Shown: positions 27,355 through 36,138, numbered from the stretch's first letter. The stretch: 64,000 nucleotides of DNA from an uncultured Bryobacterales bacterium (GCA_951813605.1 OX638379.1:1064471-1128470), one strand, 5' to 3'. The notes: generated by a model not told the origin, from the letters alone. A program made the numbers and translations.

Positions 27355-28737
27355 ATGTCGGCTTTGAGCAGCTTGTCAGCATCCTATATGGAGACCCGAG
27401 GTAGGTCCTCCGAATATTTCGAGCGCGCTTCCAGAGTGCTTGGAGGGAAGGTCGGTCACGACTTGCGTTACTTCGAGCCAGTACCGCTCTATATCCAGAA
27501 GGGAAAAGCCGGTCGCAAGTGGGATGTTGACGGGAACGAATATGTCGACTTCCTGATGGGCAACGGCGCATTGTTGCTCGGGCACGCAGACCCCATCGTT
27601 CTTGAAGCCATTAGGCAGGCCATGGGCAGCGGCACGCACTTCGGCAACGACCATCCGCTTCATATCGAATGGGCGGAATGGGTGCAGAAGCTGGTTCCTT
27701 CTGCGGAACGCGTGCGATTCGTGAATTCGGGAAGCGAGGCCACCATGCTAGCCATACGCTTGGCGAGAGCCTTTACCGGTCGAAGCAAGCTGTTGCGTTT
27801 CGAGGGGCACTTCCATGGCTGGCTTGACGGAGTTGTCCACGGCTTTCAGCCTCCATTCGACTCGGACGGATCGCTTGGCGTACCTCCTGGGGTGAGAGAA
27901 AGCTTTGTCACGATTCCAGACAGGGACCTCGGTCTGGCGGAGCAGGTGCTTGCTGCCGACAACAGAATTGCCGCCGCCATTCTCGAGCCGTCAGGCGCGT
28001 CTTGGGGGCGGGTGCCGATCTCACCGGAGTTCCTGCATGGGCTTCGAGAACTCACTGAGAGCTATGGCGTGCTGCTGATCTTCGACGAGGTAGTGACGGG
28101 ATTCCGCTTTAGCCCTGGCGGCGCGCAGCAGCTCTACGGTGTTATGCCGGACCTCTCGTGCTTCGCCAAGATACTGGCAGGCGCCATGCCGGGAGGGGCT
28201 GTGGTTGGTCGCGCTGACGTCTTGGAACTGTTCGATCAGACCGGTGACGCAAGGCATGATCGGTTCGAGCGAGTTGCTCATCTCGGCACGTTCAACGCGG
28301 CACCCCTCTCCGCGGCGGCCGGCATAGCCCTCTTGAAGCAGGTCGCGACAGGTGGGCCGATTCATCGGGCGAATGAGGTTACCCGAAAGCTGCAGGCTGC
28401 GTGGGATGCCGTGCTCGACAAGCACGGCATTGCCGGCTATGTCTATGGGCCGTGCTCAACGTTTCACGTTTATTTCGAAACTGACAAGCGGCGAATCCGC
28501 GAGGCGACGTCGCGCCAGGACCTCCACACAAGTGACGCCAAGCGGCTGAAGGGGATGCCGCTGCAGCTGGTTTCTCTGTACCAACGTCTCCTGCGGTATC
28601 ACGGTGTGGACAACATGAGTTCGACCGGCGGGGTAGTATCGGCCGCCCACACGGAGCGCGATATCGAAGACTCGACGCGAGCTTTCGAAATGACTGTCTT
28701 GGGACTGCGCGAAGCGAGGCAGGTATTCAGCCTGTGA
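27355..28737 (+). CDS. Class-III PLP-dependent aminotransferase, glutamate-1-semialdehyde aminomutase-like
   Basis: A 460-residue fold-type I PLP enzyme. FVNSGSEATMLAIRLARA binds the cofactor phosphate, IFDEVVTGFR supplies the PLP-ring Asp (D244), and CFAKILAGAMPGG contains the Schiff-base lysine (K272). These are closest to HemL/class-III aminotransferases. Its setting among sugar and hydrolase genes, not tetrapyrrole genes, and its length above that of HemL (about 430) argue for another amine substrate. The ATG at 27355 is chosen for GGAAAGGG about 7 bp upstream; an open frame extends back to 27280 without a better site. Soluble and cytoplasmic. Confidence 0.8.
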   Translation: MSALSSLSASYMETRGRSSEYFERASRVLGGKVGHDLRYFEPVPLYIQKGKAGRKWDVDGNEYVDFLMGNGALLLGHADPIVLEAIRQAMGSGTHFGNDHPLHIEWAEWVQKLVPSAERVRFVNSGSEATMLAIRLARAFTGRSKLLRFEGHFHGWLDGVVHGFQPPFDSDGSLGVPPGVRESFVTIPDRDLGLAEQVLAADNRIAAAILEPSGASWGRVPISPEFLHGLRELTESYGVLLIFDEVVTGFRFSPGGAQQLYGVMPDLSCFAKILAGAMPGGAVVGRADVLELFDQTGDARHDRFERVAHLGTFNAAPLSAAAGIALLKQVATGGPIHRANEVTRKLQAAWDAVLDKHGIAGYVYGPCSTFHVYFETDKRRIREATSRQDLHTSDAKRLKGMPLQLVSLYQRLLRYHGVDNMSSTGGVVSAAHTERDIEDSTRAFEMTVLGLREARQVFSL

Positions 28738-28888
28738 CTTGTCTGCAGACGGGTGCCAGTTCCGAGAGCGGTCGTGCCACACAAGCAGGTTTAGGCAAGC
28801 ACAGTGGTCCTTTGATGGAGGGCGAGGCCGGTTGGCCAATCAAGACTAGGCCATCGCCGGCTTGGTTGCTGGAAAGCGAGGCAAGGGA

Positions 28889-29635
28889 ATGGGGATGGAT
28901 TTGCTAGTGGGCCGCACGGCCCTCGTAACCGGAGGTGCTCGCGGGATCGGGCGCGCAATTTGCAGGGTCTTGGCCCGAGATGGCGCCCGTGTGGCAGTCA
29001 ACTACCTAAGAAATGAGAGAGCGGCCCGCGAGACGATCGAACTGCTAGGAAAGAATGCCGACAAGAGCATCTTAGCGAGGGCGGATGTCTCGCAAGAAAG
29101 TGACGTGAACCGCATGGTGGATCGAGTTCGCACGAAGCTCGGACCTATCGACCTGCTGGTCAACAATGCCGGCATTGCCGAATCCGTCGACCACTCGAAG
29201 ATCACGTTCGACAGCTGGAAACGCATGTTCGAGGTCAACGTGGACGGCCCGTTCTTGACGACTTGGGCAGTCAAGGACGAGATGATCGAGAGGTGCTTCG
29301 GACGGATTGTGAATATCTCGTCACTTTCCGGCTTAGTGAGAAAGAAAGACCAGATTCACTATGGCACCACAAAGGCGGCTGTGAATTCGTTCACGAAACA
29401 TTGCGCTCAGGCGCTTGCGCCCTTCAACGTCAGAGTTAACTGCGTGGCACCGGGCCTGACCCGCACGGAGTTGTCCATGTCAGCGAACCCGGATATTCCT
29501 CGTCTGATCGCGCTGACCGATATGGGACGAATGGCCGAACCCTCTGAAATCGCGGAAGTGGTCGCCTTCTTGCTGTCTGAGAAGTCCAGCTTCATCAGCG
29601 GACAGACTCTTTCAGTCTGCGGCGGCAGGGTGTGA
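28889..29635 (+). CDS. Short-chain dehydrogenase/reductase (FabG-like)
   Basis: A 248-residue classical SDR. TGGARGIG forms the nucleotide-binding loop, NNAG stabilises the central sheet, and YGTTK gives the catalytic Tyr158 and Lys162. GRMAEPSEIAEVVAFLLS and the FISGQ(T)L tail are typical. It probably oxidises or reduces a sugar or hydroxy compound with NAD(P)H; the FabG resemblance does not prove a fatty-acid role. The ATG at 28889 has AAGGGA just upstream; the ATG at 28895 is also possible. It follows the aminotransferase by about 150 bp on the same strand. Confidence 0.82.
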   Translation: MGMDLLVGRTALVTGGARGIGRAICRVLARDGARVAVNYLRNERAARETIELLGKNADKSILARADVSQESDVNRMVDRVRTKLGPIDLLVNNAGIAESVDHSKITFDSWKRMFEVNVDGPFLTTWAVKDEMIERCFGRIVNISSLSGLVRKKDQIHYGTTKAAVNSFTKHCAQALAPFNVRVNCVAPGLTRTELSMSANPDIPRLIALTDMGRMAEPSEIAEVVAFLLSEKSSFISGQTLSVCGGRV

Positions 29636-29671
29636 TGCTGGCTAACCAAATCTTGTTCTGGGTCAAGTCTG

Positions 29672-29689
29672 GGACCATCGAAATGGTCC
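29672..29689. terminator. Bidirectional terminator-like hairpin between convergent genes
   Basis: GGACCAT (29672-29678), loop CGAA, ATGGTCC (29683-29689): a perfect 7-bp stem with a stable tetraloop on either strand (CGAA plus, TTCG minus). It lies between the SDR stop and the amidohydrolase stop. No T-run follows, so efficiency is uncertain. Confidence 0.5.
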
Positions 29690-29726
29690 AGTGAGAAGTT
29701 GGTTCAGAGTTCCCGGTCCTACTCCG

Positions 29727-31115
29727 TCAGAGGGACCTCAGGATGTACTCGGGATCCAGGAGGACCCCGCCCCGGATAACGCGCCAGATCCTGCGGGTGT
29801 TGTGAATATCATCAATCGGGTTCGCATCCAACACAACGAGGTCGGCTAGCATCCCACTCGCTACACGACCAATTCTGTCGCTCTGTCCAAGGATTTCCGC
29901 ATTGGCGCGCGTGGCTGCGGTCAGCACATCAGCGGCTGTCATGCCGGACTCGACCATCAATTCCATCTCTTTGTGTAGCGAGTACCCGGGCGGCACTTGA
30001 GGCTCGGGTGCATCCGTTCCCACTAGAAGTTTCGCCCCTGCCCGATAGAGCATTCCGACGAGCTCTTGATACTTTCGAAACGTCGCATTCCGGGTCTCTA
30101 GCGGCCCGGAACTATAGTTGGCTAGCCTTGTTTCGCGATCCCTTGCCCAGAAATCGAGCAGACGACCCGGCATCTTGAGGTTATCGGCTTCGTTCACGAT
30201 CTCATCGACATCGACGAAGAACAAGGTTCCTCGAAAAACGGAAAGGGTGGGATTGACGTATACCCCATTCTTTGCAATGTCCTTGACGACTTGCACCGCC
30301 CGTTCGCTGGTGAGGTCCAAGCTGTGGAGATCCGATGGATCGGAACGCAGGAAATCAGAGACCGACTCAATATGTTCGATGCTGTCGATACCGTCCCGGA
30401 CCGCGTCATCGACTCGATAGCTGCTCAGGTGCCCGGTCACGACAAACCCGAGATCGTGCCCTACCTCGATAACCTTCCGGGCAACCTCCGGCTTGCAGTT
30501 CGAATAAATCTTGAGGGTCGTCAGATCCCATTTCGACAGGTGCTCGAGGAAGGCGGGAACCTGGGAGGGCTCCGTAATGCTCCAGCCGATGTCTTGGTGG
30601 ATCGGCGGTGCGTTCCCGATCAGTGGGCTGGCGAGAAACAACCGCGGAGACCTGTCTGAATTGGCTTCGGTCCAGCGGCGCAGAAGGCTCTGGGCAACGA
30701 CGCTATCTCCCGTGCTTCGAACGCTGGTAACGCCGTTGGCTAGGAAATGCGGCAGGATCTCATCACCGGTCATCCCTGCCTGATACAGCACGTGTGTCAA
30801 ATGGACATGTGCGTCAACAAGGCCGGGAATCAGGTACTTGTCAGTGCCGTTCAGAACTGTACCCGCATTAGTGTCGCGAAACTGATCCTCCGTACCAACC
30901 GCGGCAATCATATCGCCCGTGACCACGACGGTCTGATGAGGGACGAAGGAACCCGTCTCGCTATCGAATACGTTAGTGTTGCGGATCGCTAGGGTGGTCG
31001 GGGCAACATCGGTAGGCGCGTTCGGCATCGTGCCGCACGAACCCAGCAGGAGACTGGACAGGAGGGTCGGCCTAAGGACAGACCTGGAAATAACCAAGAT
31101 TTCCTGCATCGCCAT
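29727..31115 (-). CDS. Exported amidohydrolase-family protein
   Basis: A 462-residue metal-dependent hydrolase of the imidazolonepropionase-like amidohydrolase group. The N-terminus has a hydrophobic stretch ending LLGSC (Cys27), a plausible lipobox, so it may be an envelope lipoprotein. Metal ligands are visible as DAHVHLTH (H103, H105), LKIYS (likely the carboxylated lysine region), VTGHLSS, SIEHIES and GTDAPEP. IGRVASGMLADLVVLDANP is the usual C-terminal element. It hydrolyses a cyclic amide, carbamate or ester; substrate unknown. It lies 55 bp downstream of the cyclase gene on the same strand, so the two probably form an operon acting on related substrates. Start uncertain; in-frame alternatives lie within the first 9 codons. 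Confidence 0.8.
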   Translation of the reverse strand: MAMQEILVISRSVLRPTLLSSLLLGSCGTMPNAPTDVAPTTLAIRNTNVFDSETGSFVPHQTVVVTGDMIAAVGTEDQFRDTNAGTVLNGTDKYLIPGLVDAHVHLTHVLYQAGMTGDEILPHFLANGVTSVRSTGDSVVAQSLLRRWTEANSDRSPRLFLASPLIGNAPPIHQDIGWSITEPSQVPAFLEHLSKWDLTTLKIYSNCKPEVARKVIEVGHDLGFVVTGHLSSYRVDDAVRDGIDSIEHIESVSDFLRSDPSDLHSLDLTSERAVQVVKDIAKNGVYVNPTLSVFRGTLFFVDVDEIVNEADNLKMPGRLLDFWARDRETRLANYSSGPLETRNATFRKYQELVGMLYRAGAKLLVGTDAPEPQVPPGYSLHKEMELMVESGMTAADVLTAATRANAEILGQSDRIGRVASGMLADLVVLDANPIDDIHNTRRIWRVIRGGVLLDPEYILRSL

Positions 31116-31170
31116 ATTTCGGGCATCAGATCCCGAGTGAACCCGCGAGGCGGGGGAAGGGAACTCGATC

Positions 31171-32184
31171 CTAGAATGTTGCGATTGGGTTCAGTGGCGA
31201 TCCAGTTCCGCCAACGACCCGGATGGGTGCGGCGGTGAGTAGAAACTCCCACCGATCCTGTCGGGCCGCCTCATCGCTAACGGCACCGAGGTCGCAGTTG
31301 TCGAATATCGGCATGCCCATTGCCACGAGCACAAGTCGATGAATGGGAAGCGGGGCGCCGTCTACGCCTGATGGAATCACATCGCCTGCCGCGTCGCTGC
31401 CAAGGATCGCGACATCTCGCTGCTTGAGCCACCGGGCACAGGAAGCGTACAGGCCGGCGGAATTTTCCGCGATGTTCCAGGGCCCTCGCTCGTCGCGCAA
31501 CTTCCAACGCCCTGTGTTGATGAACACGGCGTCACCCCTCTGAACCTTCAGCCCCGCCTTCGCTTCCCACGCCTCCAAGTCCTCTGGATGGATAGCAGTT
31601 CCCGGCTCGAGATATGGAACCCCCTTGAGTCGCGGTATGTCCATGAGAATGCCGCGCGTCATAATGCCGTTCATCATGTGATGGATCGAATACCTGCGAG
31701 CACCATCCTTGGTGACCTCTTCCTTGGAGTGGCCGTTGAACATCTTTCCGTTGTGGAACATGTGGCAGATTGCGTCGAGATGCGTGCTGCCAAAGCCATG
31801 GTAGAGAATGCTGAAGCGATCCACGCAGAACGGAAACTCGGGAGTTGCGTCAGCGCCGCTAGTCGTCATTTCGAGCTCGAATGGTGTCGGGTTATCAACC
31901 GTGGTCTCTGTCATCATGTCGTGAGCCAACGACACGGAGATCCCCTGCTTGACGAGGCTGGCGGCCTGTAGACGTTTCTCGGCCGTGATGAGGTTCGTCG
32001 CGCCGAGTTCATCGGTCTCCCCCCAACGTCCCCAGTTGGAGAGCTCCGTCATCCACTCCTCGACGGTTTCCTTGGTAACGACTTCTTGGGCGGCAGTGGA
32101 CTCACTTGAGGGGCCGCAATTCGCGAGACTCACCAATCCCATTGCGCATAGAAGGAAAGTTATGAATCTGTTTGTTCGGCACAT
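31171..32184 (-). CDS. Exported cyclase-family protein (kynurenine formamidase-like fold)
   Basis: A 337-residue member of the metal-dependent cyclase/hydrolase family. YHGFGSTHLDAICH matches the metal-binding H-x-(G/S)-T-H-x-D motif, and a downstream VFINTGRW and LGSDAAGDVIPSG fit the family core. The N-terminus MCRTNRFITFLLCAMGLVSL ends at ANC (Cys23), so it is secreted or lipid-anchored. The ATG at 32184 is chosen because GGAGGGG lies 6 bp upstream, making the longer open frame unlikely. Relatives open formyl or lactone bonds. It precedes the amidohydrolase gene, suggesting two sequential hydrolytic steps in the envelope. Confidence 0.82.
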   Translation of the reverse strand: MCRTNRFITFLLCAMGLVSLANCGPSSESTAAQEVVTKETVEEWMTELSNWGRWGETDELGATNLITAEKRLQAASLVKQGISVSLAHDMMTETTVDNPTPFELEMTTSGADATPEFPFCVDRFSILYHGFGSTHLDAICHMFHNGKMFNGHSKEEVTKDGARRYSIHHMMNGIMTRGILMDIPRLKGVPYLEPGTAIHPEDLEAWEAKAGLKVQRGDAVFINTGRWKLRDERGPWNIAENSAGLYASCARWLKQRDVAILGSDAAGDVIPSGVDGAPLPIHRLVLVAMGMPIFDNCDLGAVSDEAARQDRWEFLLTAAPIRVVGGTGSPLNPIATF

Positions 32185-32345
32185 TCGCTGCCCCTCCAAG
32201 AGCCACCGACAGTATGGCAGATAGGGTTTCGCAAATGCTGTACCTGTAGCCGAGAGCGGCCCGTTCTCGAGAGACCGGGCAACTTCCATGTCAAGGTGAC
32301 GACACTTCTTGCGTCTAGCCGCGTGCAGTCGTCTCCCATTGGAAA

Positions 32346-32379
32346 GGGGATTATAAGGGATGGTGCCCAAAAGCATCCC
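32346..32379. repeat. Palindromic dispersed repeat, left copy (loop orientation A)
   Basis: GGGGATTATAAGGGATG (32346-32362), core GTGCCCAAAAG (32363-32373), CATCCC (32374-32379). The first 17 bp are identical to 33777-33793, but the 11-bp core is its exact reverse complement there. The right arm is cut short relative to the other copy. Confidence 0.7.
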
Positions 32380-32429
32380 GTCTAGCGGACGTGATTATTT
32401 CGTAACCACAAGATAGATAAGATACTTGC

Positions 32430-32491
32430 GATTGACACGCTGGGCCACAGCTGCATAGCAGCGCGCGCATGTGCGACCAAGCGTGTCGATC
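32430..32491. other. Nested hairpin, candidate structured RNA or operator
   Basis: GATTGACACGCTGGGCC (32430-32446) faces GACCAAGCGTGTCGATC (32475-32491); 14 of 17 positions are complementary, 15 with a G-U pair. An inner GCTGC/GCAGC stem lies in the loop. TTGACA (32432-32437) falls in the outer arm. No gene overlaps it in 32185-32560, and no T-run follows, so it is not a standard terminator. The rest of that 376-bp gap holds only the palindromic repeat at 32346. Confidence 0.4.
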
Positions 32492-32560
32492 ACCATGGGT
32501 TATAGCAAGGATCACGAGAAACAGTTTACCCGTCTGAACACCCCACAGCCCCAGGTTTGT

Positions 32561-32770
32561 CTACTCGGACAGCTTCGTGAACTGCAGCGGATTTGGCGGA
32601 TCTGACTTGATACGGATGCGGTCGCCCGGTTCCACGCCGGGATGACTGTCGAGGGGGTGCGTGGCTTCTACGTTGCCATCCTCCCTCCTATAGTGCATCC
32701 TGTATTTGCCGCCCTCCAATTGGATCACCTGGATAACTGTTCCGGTTGTCTCGGCGTTTGCGCTCGTCAA
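32561..32770 (-). CDS. Small hypothetical protein, 69 residues
   Basis: A short gene with a clear translation signal: AGGAGG, 7 bp, then a TTG start at 32770. The product is hydrophilic and probably all-beta (TVIQVIQLEGGKYRMHYR, then PGVEPGDRIRIKSD), which resembles a small OB- or SH3-like barrel. No family is recognised. It has no signal peptide. It lies on the minus strand beside the RHH gene and the dead transposase, and may be cargo of a former mobile segment. Confidence 0.6.
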   Translation of the reverse strand: MTSANAETTGTVIQVIQLEGGKYRMHYRREDGNVEATHPLDSHPGVEPGDRIRIKSDPPNPLQFTKLSE

Positions 32771-32883
32771 TTGGGAGCCTCCTCGATCGACTAGGATTAT
32801 GTCAAGGTCGCTAGCGCCGAGGGGGCAGGCTTCGCAAATCCCCCCGCTCCGTCGCGAATGGTCGCGACAGAGTGATGCGCTGC

Positions 32884-33090
32884 CTACCGTGCTTCAGGGA
32901 AACGCTCTTCCAGCAGCTCGATCAGGACATGGGTCATGTTCCGGCCCTCCCTGGCGCAGCTCGCTTTCACCCGCGCGTGCAGGGCCGCCGGCATGTCGGC
33001 ATTCAGGCGCTTGGTCTCGCGCTGCCCGCGCCCTCCCACGAAAGCGTCCAGCGATCCGCCGGTCCCTTGGGGCCTCCCGCCCAATGGCAC
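32884..33090 (-). CDS. Ribbon-helix-helix DNA-binding protein (ParG-like)
   Basis: A 68-residue protein with a flexible Gly/Arg-rich N-terminus followed by KRLNADMPAALHARVKASCAREGRNMTHVLIELLEERF. The KRLNADMP strand and two following helices match the RHH fold of ParG-like partition regulators and some antitoxins. The start is GTG at 33090 with no clear ribosome site. No ParF/ParA partner or toxin lies adjacent, so it is an orphan, perhaps left from a plasmid or integrative element. Two ACTTAAG repeats just upstream are likely autoregulatory sites. Confidence 0.65.
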   Translation of the reverse strand: MPLGGRPQGTGGSLDAFVGGRGQRETKRLNADMPAALHARVKASCAREGRNMTHVLIELLEERFPEAR

Positions 33091-33092
33091 TG

Positions 33093-33119
33093 ACTTAAGG
33101 ATTTTGCTACTAACTTAAG
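33093..33119 (-). promoter_or_regulatory. Putative operator repeats for the RHH protein
   Basis: ACTTAAG occurs at 33093-33099 and 33113-33119, exactly 20 bp apart (about two helical turns), starting 3 bp upstream of the RHH start codon. RHH regulators usually bind short repeats of this kind over their own promoters. Confidence 0.45.
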
Positions 33120-33172
33120 CTTTGGCGTCGCGACGGAGTCCCGAAGCAGCGGTTTTGCGGGATCTCAGGCAG

Positions 33173-33780
33173 CTAGGCTGGGACCGGTTTGCGTCGGGAC
33201 CATTGCGGGGCGGGTCGCTGCGAGCGTCGCGGGTGGGAGCGGTTCGGGCGGGGCCTGCGCCGACCGAACCCCACGCACTCGGCGATGCGCGTGACGGTTT
33301 CGCGCACGAACTCTATGTGGCGCAGCAGCAGCGCCTCGAGCTGCCGCGACGCGGCGGCCAGGCTGTGCTTGAAGTGGGCCTGCTGCGGCGGCTTGCCGCC
33401 CGCCGGGACGATCGCCTAGCACAGGGCTGCGTCGCGGTTGGTGAAGCTGCGTGTCATCGCGATGAGATTGAAGTGCGCCCACAGTTCCTGCTGCGCCAGG
33501 CGCTCGGTGCGGCCATGGAACTCGTCCACCTCGAGGAACTGCTCGCCGACTTTGAACATCTCCTCGATGCCCCAGCGGGCATGGGAGAGGTCCGCCAGGG
33601 GGGTGACGCTGTAGCGCCGCCGGTCGAGCAAGGTGGTGCCGAGGACGTGCTCGGTGCCGCCGCAGGTGTATTTGACCAGGCGTAGCGGGACCGGTCGCCA
33701 GACGGTGCGGGGATGCTTGCGGCCCAACTCGCGCAGGGCATCGGGGCCGGGGAAGATCTCGGCGACCGTATCGATGGGGG
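33173..33780 (-). pseudogene. IS4-family transposase remnant
   Basis: The frame read from 33780 encodes IDTVAEIFPGPDALRELGRK, then GTTLLDRRRYSVTPLADL and HARWGIEEMFK, the Y-R-E-K-type signature region of IS4 DDE transposases. The last part, AHFKHSLAAASRQLEALLLR, ends in an Arg-rich tail at the TAG 33175-33173. A TAG at 33418-33416 interrupts the frame without a shift. The N-terminal half is missing: the frame meets a stop inside the palindromic repeat at 33777. It cannot make a working transposase. Confidence 0.75.
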
Positions 33781-33818
33781 ATTATAAGGGATGCTTTTGG
33801 GCACCATCCATTATAATC
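33777..33818. repeat. Palindromic dispersed repeat, right copy (loop orientation B)
   Basis: GGGGATTATAAGGGATG (33777-33793), core CTTTTGGGCAC (33794-33804), CATCCATTATAATC (33805-33818). The arms pair over 13 bp with one mismatch around the 11-nt loop. The loop is the exact reverse complement of that at 32363-32373. It truncates the IS4-like transposase frame. Confidence 0.7.
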
Positions 33819-33918
33819 GCCATTGGAAAAGCGACCTACGCAGCAGAACGAGATCAAACGTGACTTCCTGCCCACGGCTGGTCGGGGGCGGGGAATCGTG
33901 TGACTGGGTGCGAATGCC

Positions 33919-34377
33919 CTACCAGTACAGCTTGAAGCCAAACTGTATAACACGGGCCGGCACGGCGTAGGAGATCCGACCGAAGGCAGGGCTTTCGACC
34001 GTGCCATTGGGACGACCCAAGTTTGTGTTGTTCAGAGTGTTGGAGAACTCCGATCTGAATTGAACTCTCACGTCCTCGCTGAAGTAGAACATCTTGTTCA
34101 AAGATAAGTCCCAGCTTGTATAGCCCGGAGCGTTGAGGTAATGCACGCCCGCGTTCCCGTATGTTCTAAATGTGGGAAGTTCGAAGCAGTTCGTGCCGAA
34201 CCAGCGCTCGCGAGTGCCATTCGGAGTATTCCCGGTGCAGATGCGGTTCAGGTAGTGATTGAAAATCGCCCCGGTGTCGGAGGGGTCGTGGTTCGTTCGA
34301 ACATGAAACGGGCCACCCTTCTGAAGATTCAAGATCGTGTTGAGTTCCCATCCACGCATTAGAAAAGCCCCTAATTC
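33919..34377 (-). pseudogene. C-terminal remnant of an Oar-like TonB-dependent receptor
   Basis: About 150 residues match the last barrel strands of the large receptors here: MRGWELNTILNLQKGGPFHV, DLSLNKMFYFSEDVRVQFR, EFSNTLNNTNLGRPNGTV and a terminal FGFKLYW. A stop lies just upstream of 34377 in the same frame, and no signal peptide, plug or N-terminal domain is present. It is a 5'-truncated relic, presumably left by deletion when the nearby mobile sequences moved. Confidence 0.75.
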
Positions 34378-34864
34378 ACAGCCTTAATACCGGAGCGGCT
34401 GCAGATCAGAAGGCTGGCTCACGTAGAGAAGTCTGGACGCGGGTAAAGCACGGAATAGTGGTGACGATCACAGCAGCCTGAGAATTAGTACGGCGTCCGA
34501 CCTAATCGCCTTGTGAGCTAGAGAAACCAACTGTTGTTTCCTCGCTATTGGAGGGGCAGGCAGGGGCTAGCGTTGCCAACCCGGTTATCCGTAACGGCCA
34601 CTTCCGGGGCAAGATTTGCGGCAAAGTGACAAATTGAGTGGCACCGTTGCATCTTCCGACGCTTTGGTTGATCGTGATTCTGATTCGAACGCATCGAGCC
34701 GCTCTTGTGTCGATGGCCCCTGTCAAATCTGTCGCAGGGTGCGCCTTACCTCTTTTACGGGGCTACTGTATGCGGAACGTACTCATCGAGTCGGCTTGCT
34801 GACATTATCGGATCCCGGAAATTTTCGGGAGGTCGTCACAGGCTGAATCGTTCTTACCCATCTG
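34378..34864. other. Intergenic region upstream of the MFS gene
   Basis: About 490 bp with no supportable gene. It separates the receptor relic from the AT-rich transporter gene and ends in the TATAAT promoter element. Confidence 0.4.
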
Positions 34865-34870
34865 TATAAT
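34865..34870 (+). promoter_or_regulatory. Perfect -10 box, probable leaderless start for the MFS gene
   Basis: TATAAT lies 8 bp before the GTG start at 34879, so transcription should begin at or beside the start codon. The -35 region (CTGAAT near 34843) is poor. No ribosome site could fit. Confidence 0.5.
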
Positions 34871-34878
34871 GATCCGCC

Positions 34879-36138
34879 GTGAAGTTTCGGCAAGATCTGC
34901 GCCCCGTTCCAAAGAATGGCGAACACAGACGGTGGTGGATCATCACGCTGCTGTTTGTGGCGGTGCTGGTGAACTACATCGACCGCAATAATCTGAGCGT
35001 CGCCGCCGTTCCCGTGATGGAAGAATTTGACTTCTCTCCAACGACGGCTGGAATTTTGATGTCGGCGTTCTATTGGACCTACACCTTCTTTCAGATACCC
35101 TCTGGATGGGCGGTCGACCGGTATGGAATTCGTGGGACCTACGGCATAGCGTTTTTGATTTGGTCCGCCTCTTCTGCAGCGATTGGCCTGGCCCGTTCGT
35201 TTGCTCACATCCTTGGGTTGCGGATGCTCCTAGGACTTGGGCAAGCTGCTGTCCAGCCGGTGAGCCTTGCATACATTCGAACCAACTTCTATGAGAGCGA
35301 ACAGGGAATGCCAACCGGGTTGTACATTTCCGGCATGATGATCGGGCCGGCGTTTGGCGGATTGCTTGGGGCAGCCCTACTTGATACCTACGGATGGCGA
35401 CTGATGTTCCTGCTAACGGGACTTGTTCCGTGTCTTTGGCTGATTCCTTGGTTTTGGCTTGCGCCAACGGCCCGAGTAAGGCAGACAACTGATGACCATG
35501 TCTCAATTGAGAAGCTATCCCTCAAGAAACTGTTCTCTAATCCTGTAGTCTGGGGCATAACCATCACGGCCTTTTTCTATTCTTATTTTTGGTATTTTTG
35601 CATGAACTGGCTACCGGCTTACTTAGTGATGGAGCGCGGACTCTCGTTTCTTGAAATGGGAGTCTATACGGCGCTGCCATATATTGCAATGTCAGTGGTT
35701 GGCCCGTTAGCAGGAAGGCTCGCAGACAATTGGATCACTCGTACAGGTAGGGCGGTTCTAGTGAGAAAGATCTTTGTAATTACAGGTTATGTTCTCGGCA
35801 GCACGACGATTCTTATGAATTGGGTCAGCTCTCCTACATTTGCGGTTGCAATTCTCGTGTTTGGATTGGCAGGAATCGGTCTGACCAGTGCGAATTATTG
35901 GGCATTGACTCAAGCTATATCTCCGAGGCAACTGATCGGACGAGCCGTGGGGTACCAAAATACAATCAGCAACCTAGCAGGTATCTGTGCTCCTATCATC
36001 ACTGGTCTGTTAGTTGAGAAGTCTGGTAATTTTGATTCTGCAATTGTGTTTGCCGCCGCATCTCTCTGGATCGCAGCTATTTCGTATGCCTATTTGGTAC
36101 GCGAGTCCCGTGCAAATGAGATTAAGCGACTAATGTAG
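34879..36138 (+). CDS. MFS transporter, anion:cation symporter (ACS) type
   Basis: A 419-residue, 12-helix transporter. VLVNYIDRNNLSVAAVPVM near the first helix and WAVDRYGIRGTYG in the first cytoplasmic loop are hallmarks of the ACS family, which imports hexuronates, aldarates and other organic anions by proton symport. The start is GTG; the next in-frame Met falls after the first transmembrane segment, so GTG is required. The coding sequence is noticeably more AT-rich than its neighbours (for example the stretch around 35561-35620), as is the 36139-36415 gap, suggesting recent acquisition. No catabolic partner lies beside it. Confidence 0.85.
   Translation: MKFRQDLRPVPKNGEHRRWWIITLLFVAVLVNYIDRNNLSVAAVPVMEEFDFSPTTAGILMSAFYWTYTFFQIPSGWAVDRYGIRGTYGIAFLIWSASSAAIGLARSFAHILGLRMLLGLGQAAVQPVSLAYIRTNFYESEQGMPTGLYISGMMIGPAFGGLLGAALLDTYGWRLMFLLTGLVPCLWLIPWFWLAPTARVRQTTDDHVSIEKLSLKKLFSNPVVWGITITAFFYSYFWYFCMNWLPAYLVMERGLSFLEMGVYTALPYIAMSVVGPLAGRLADNWITRTGRAVLVRKIFVITGYVLGSTTILMNWVSSPTFAVAILVFGLAGIGLTSANYWALTQAISPRQLIGRAVGYQNTISNLAGICAPIITGLLVEKSGNFDSAIVFAAASLWIAAISYAYLVRESRANEIKRLM

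Noticed and set aside
33165..34007. A 280-codon minus-strand frame across the dead transposase
   Set aside because: The protein-like signal is in another frame, broken by TAG at 33418-33416; this frame is low-complexity Arg/Ala/Pro and crosses unrelated DNA.
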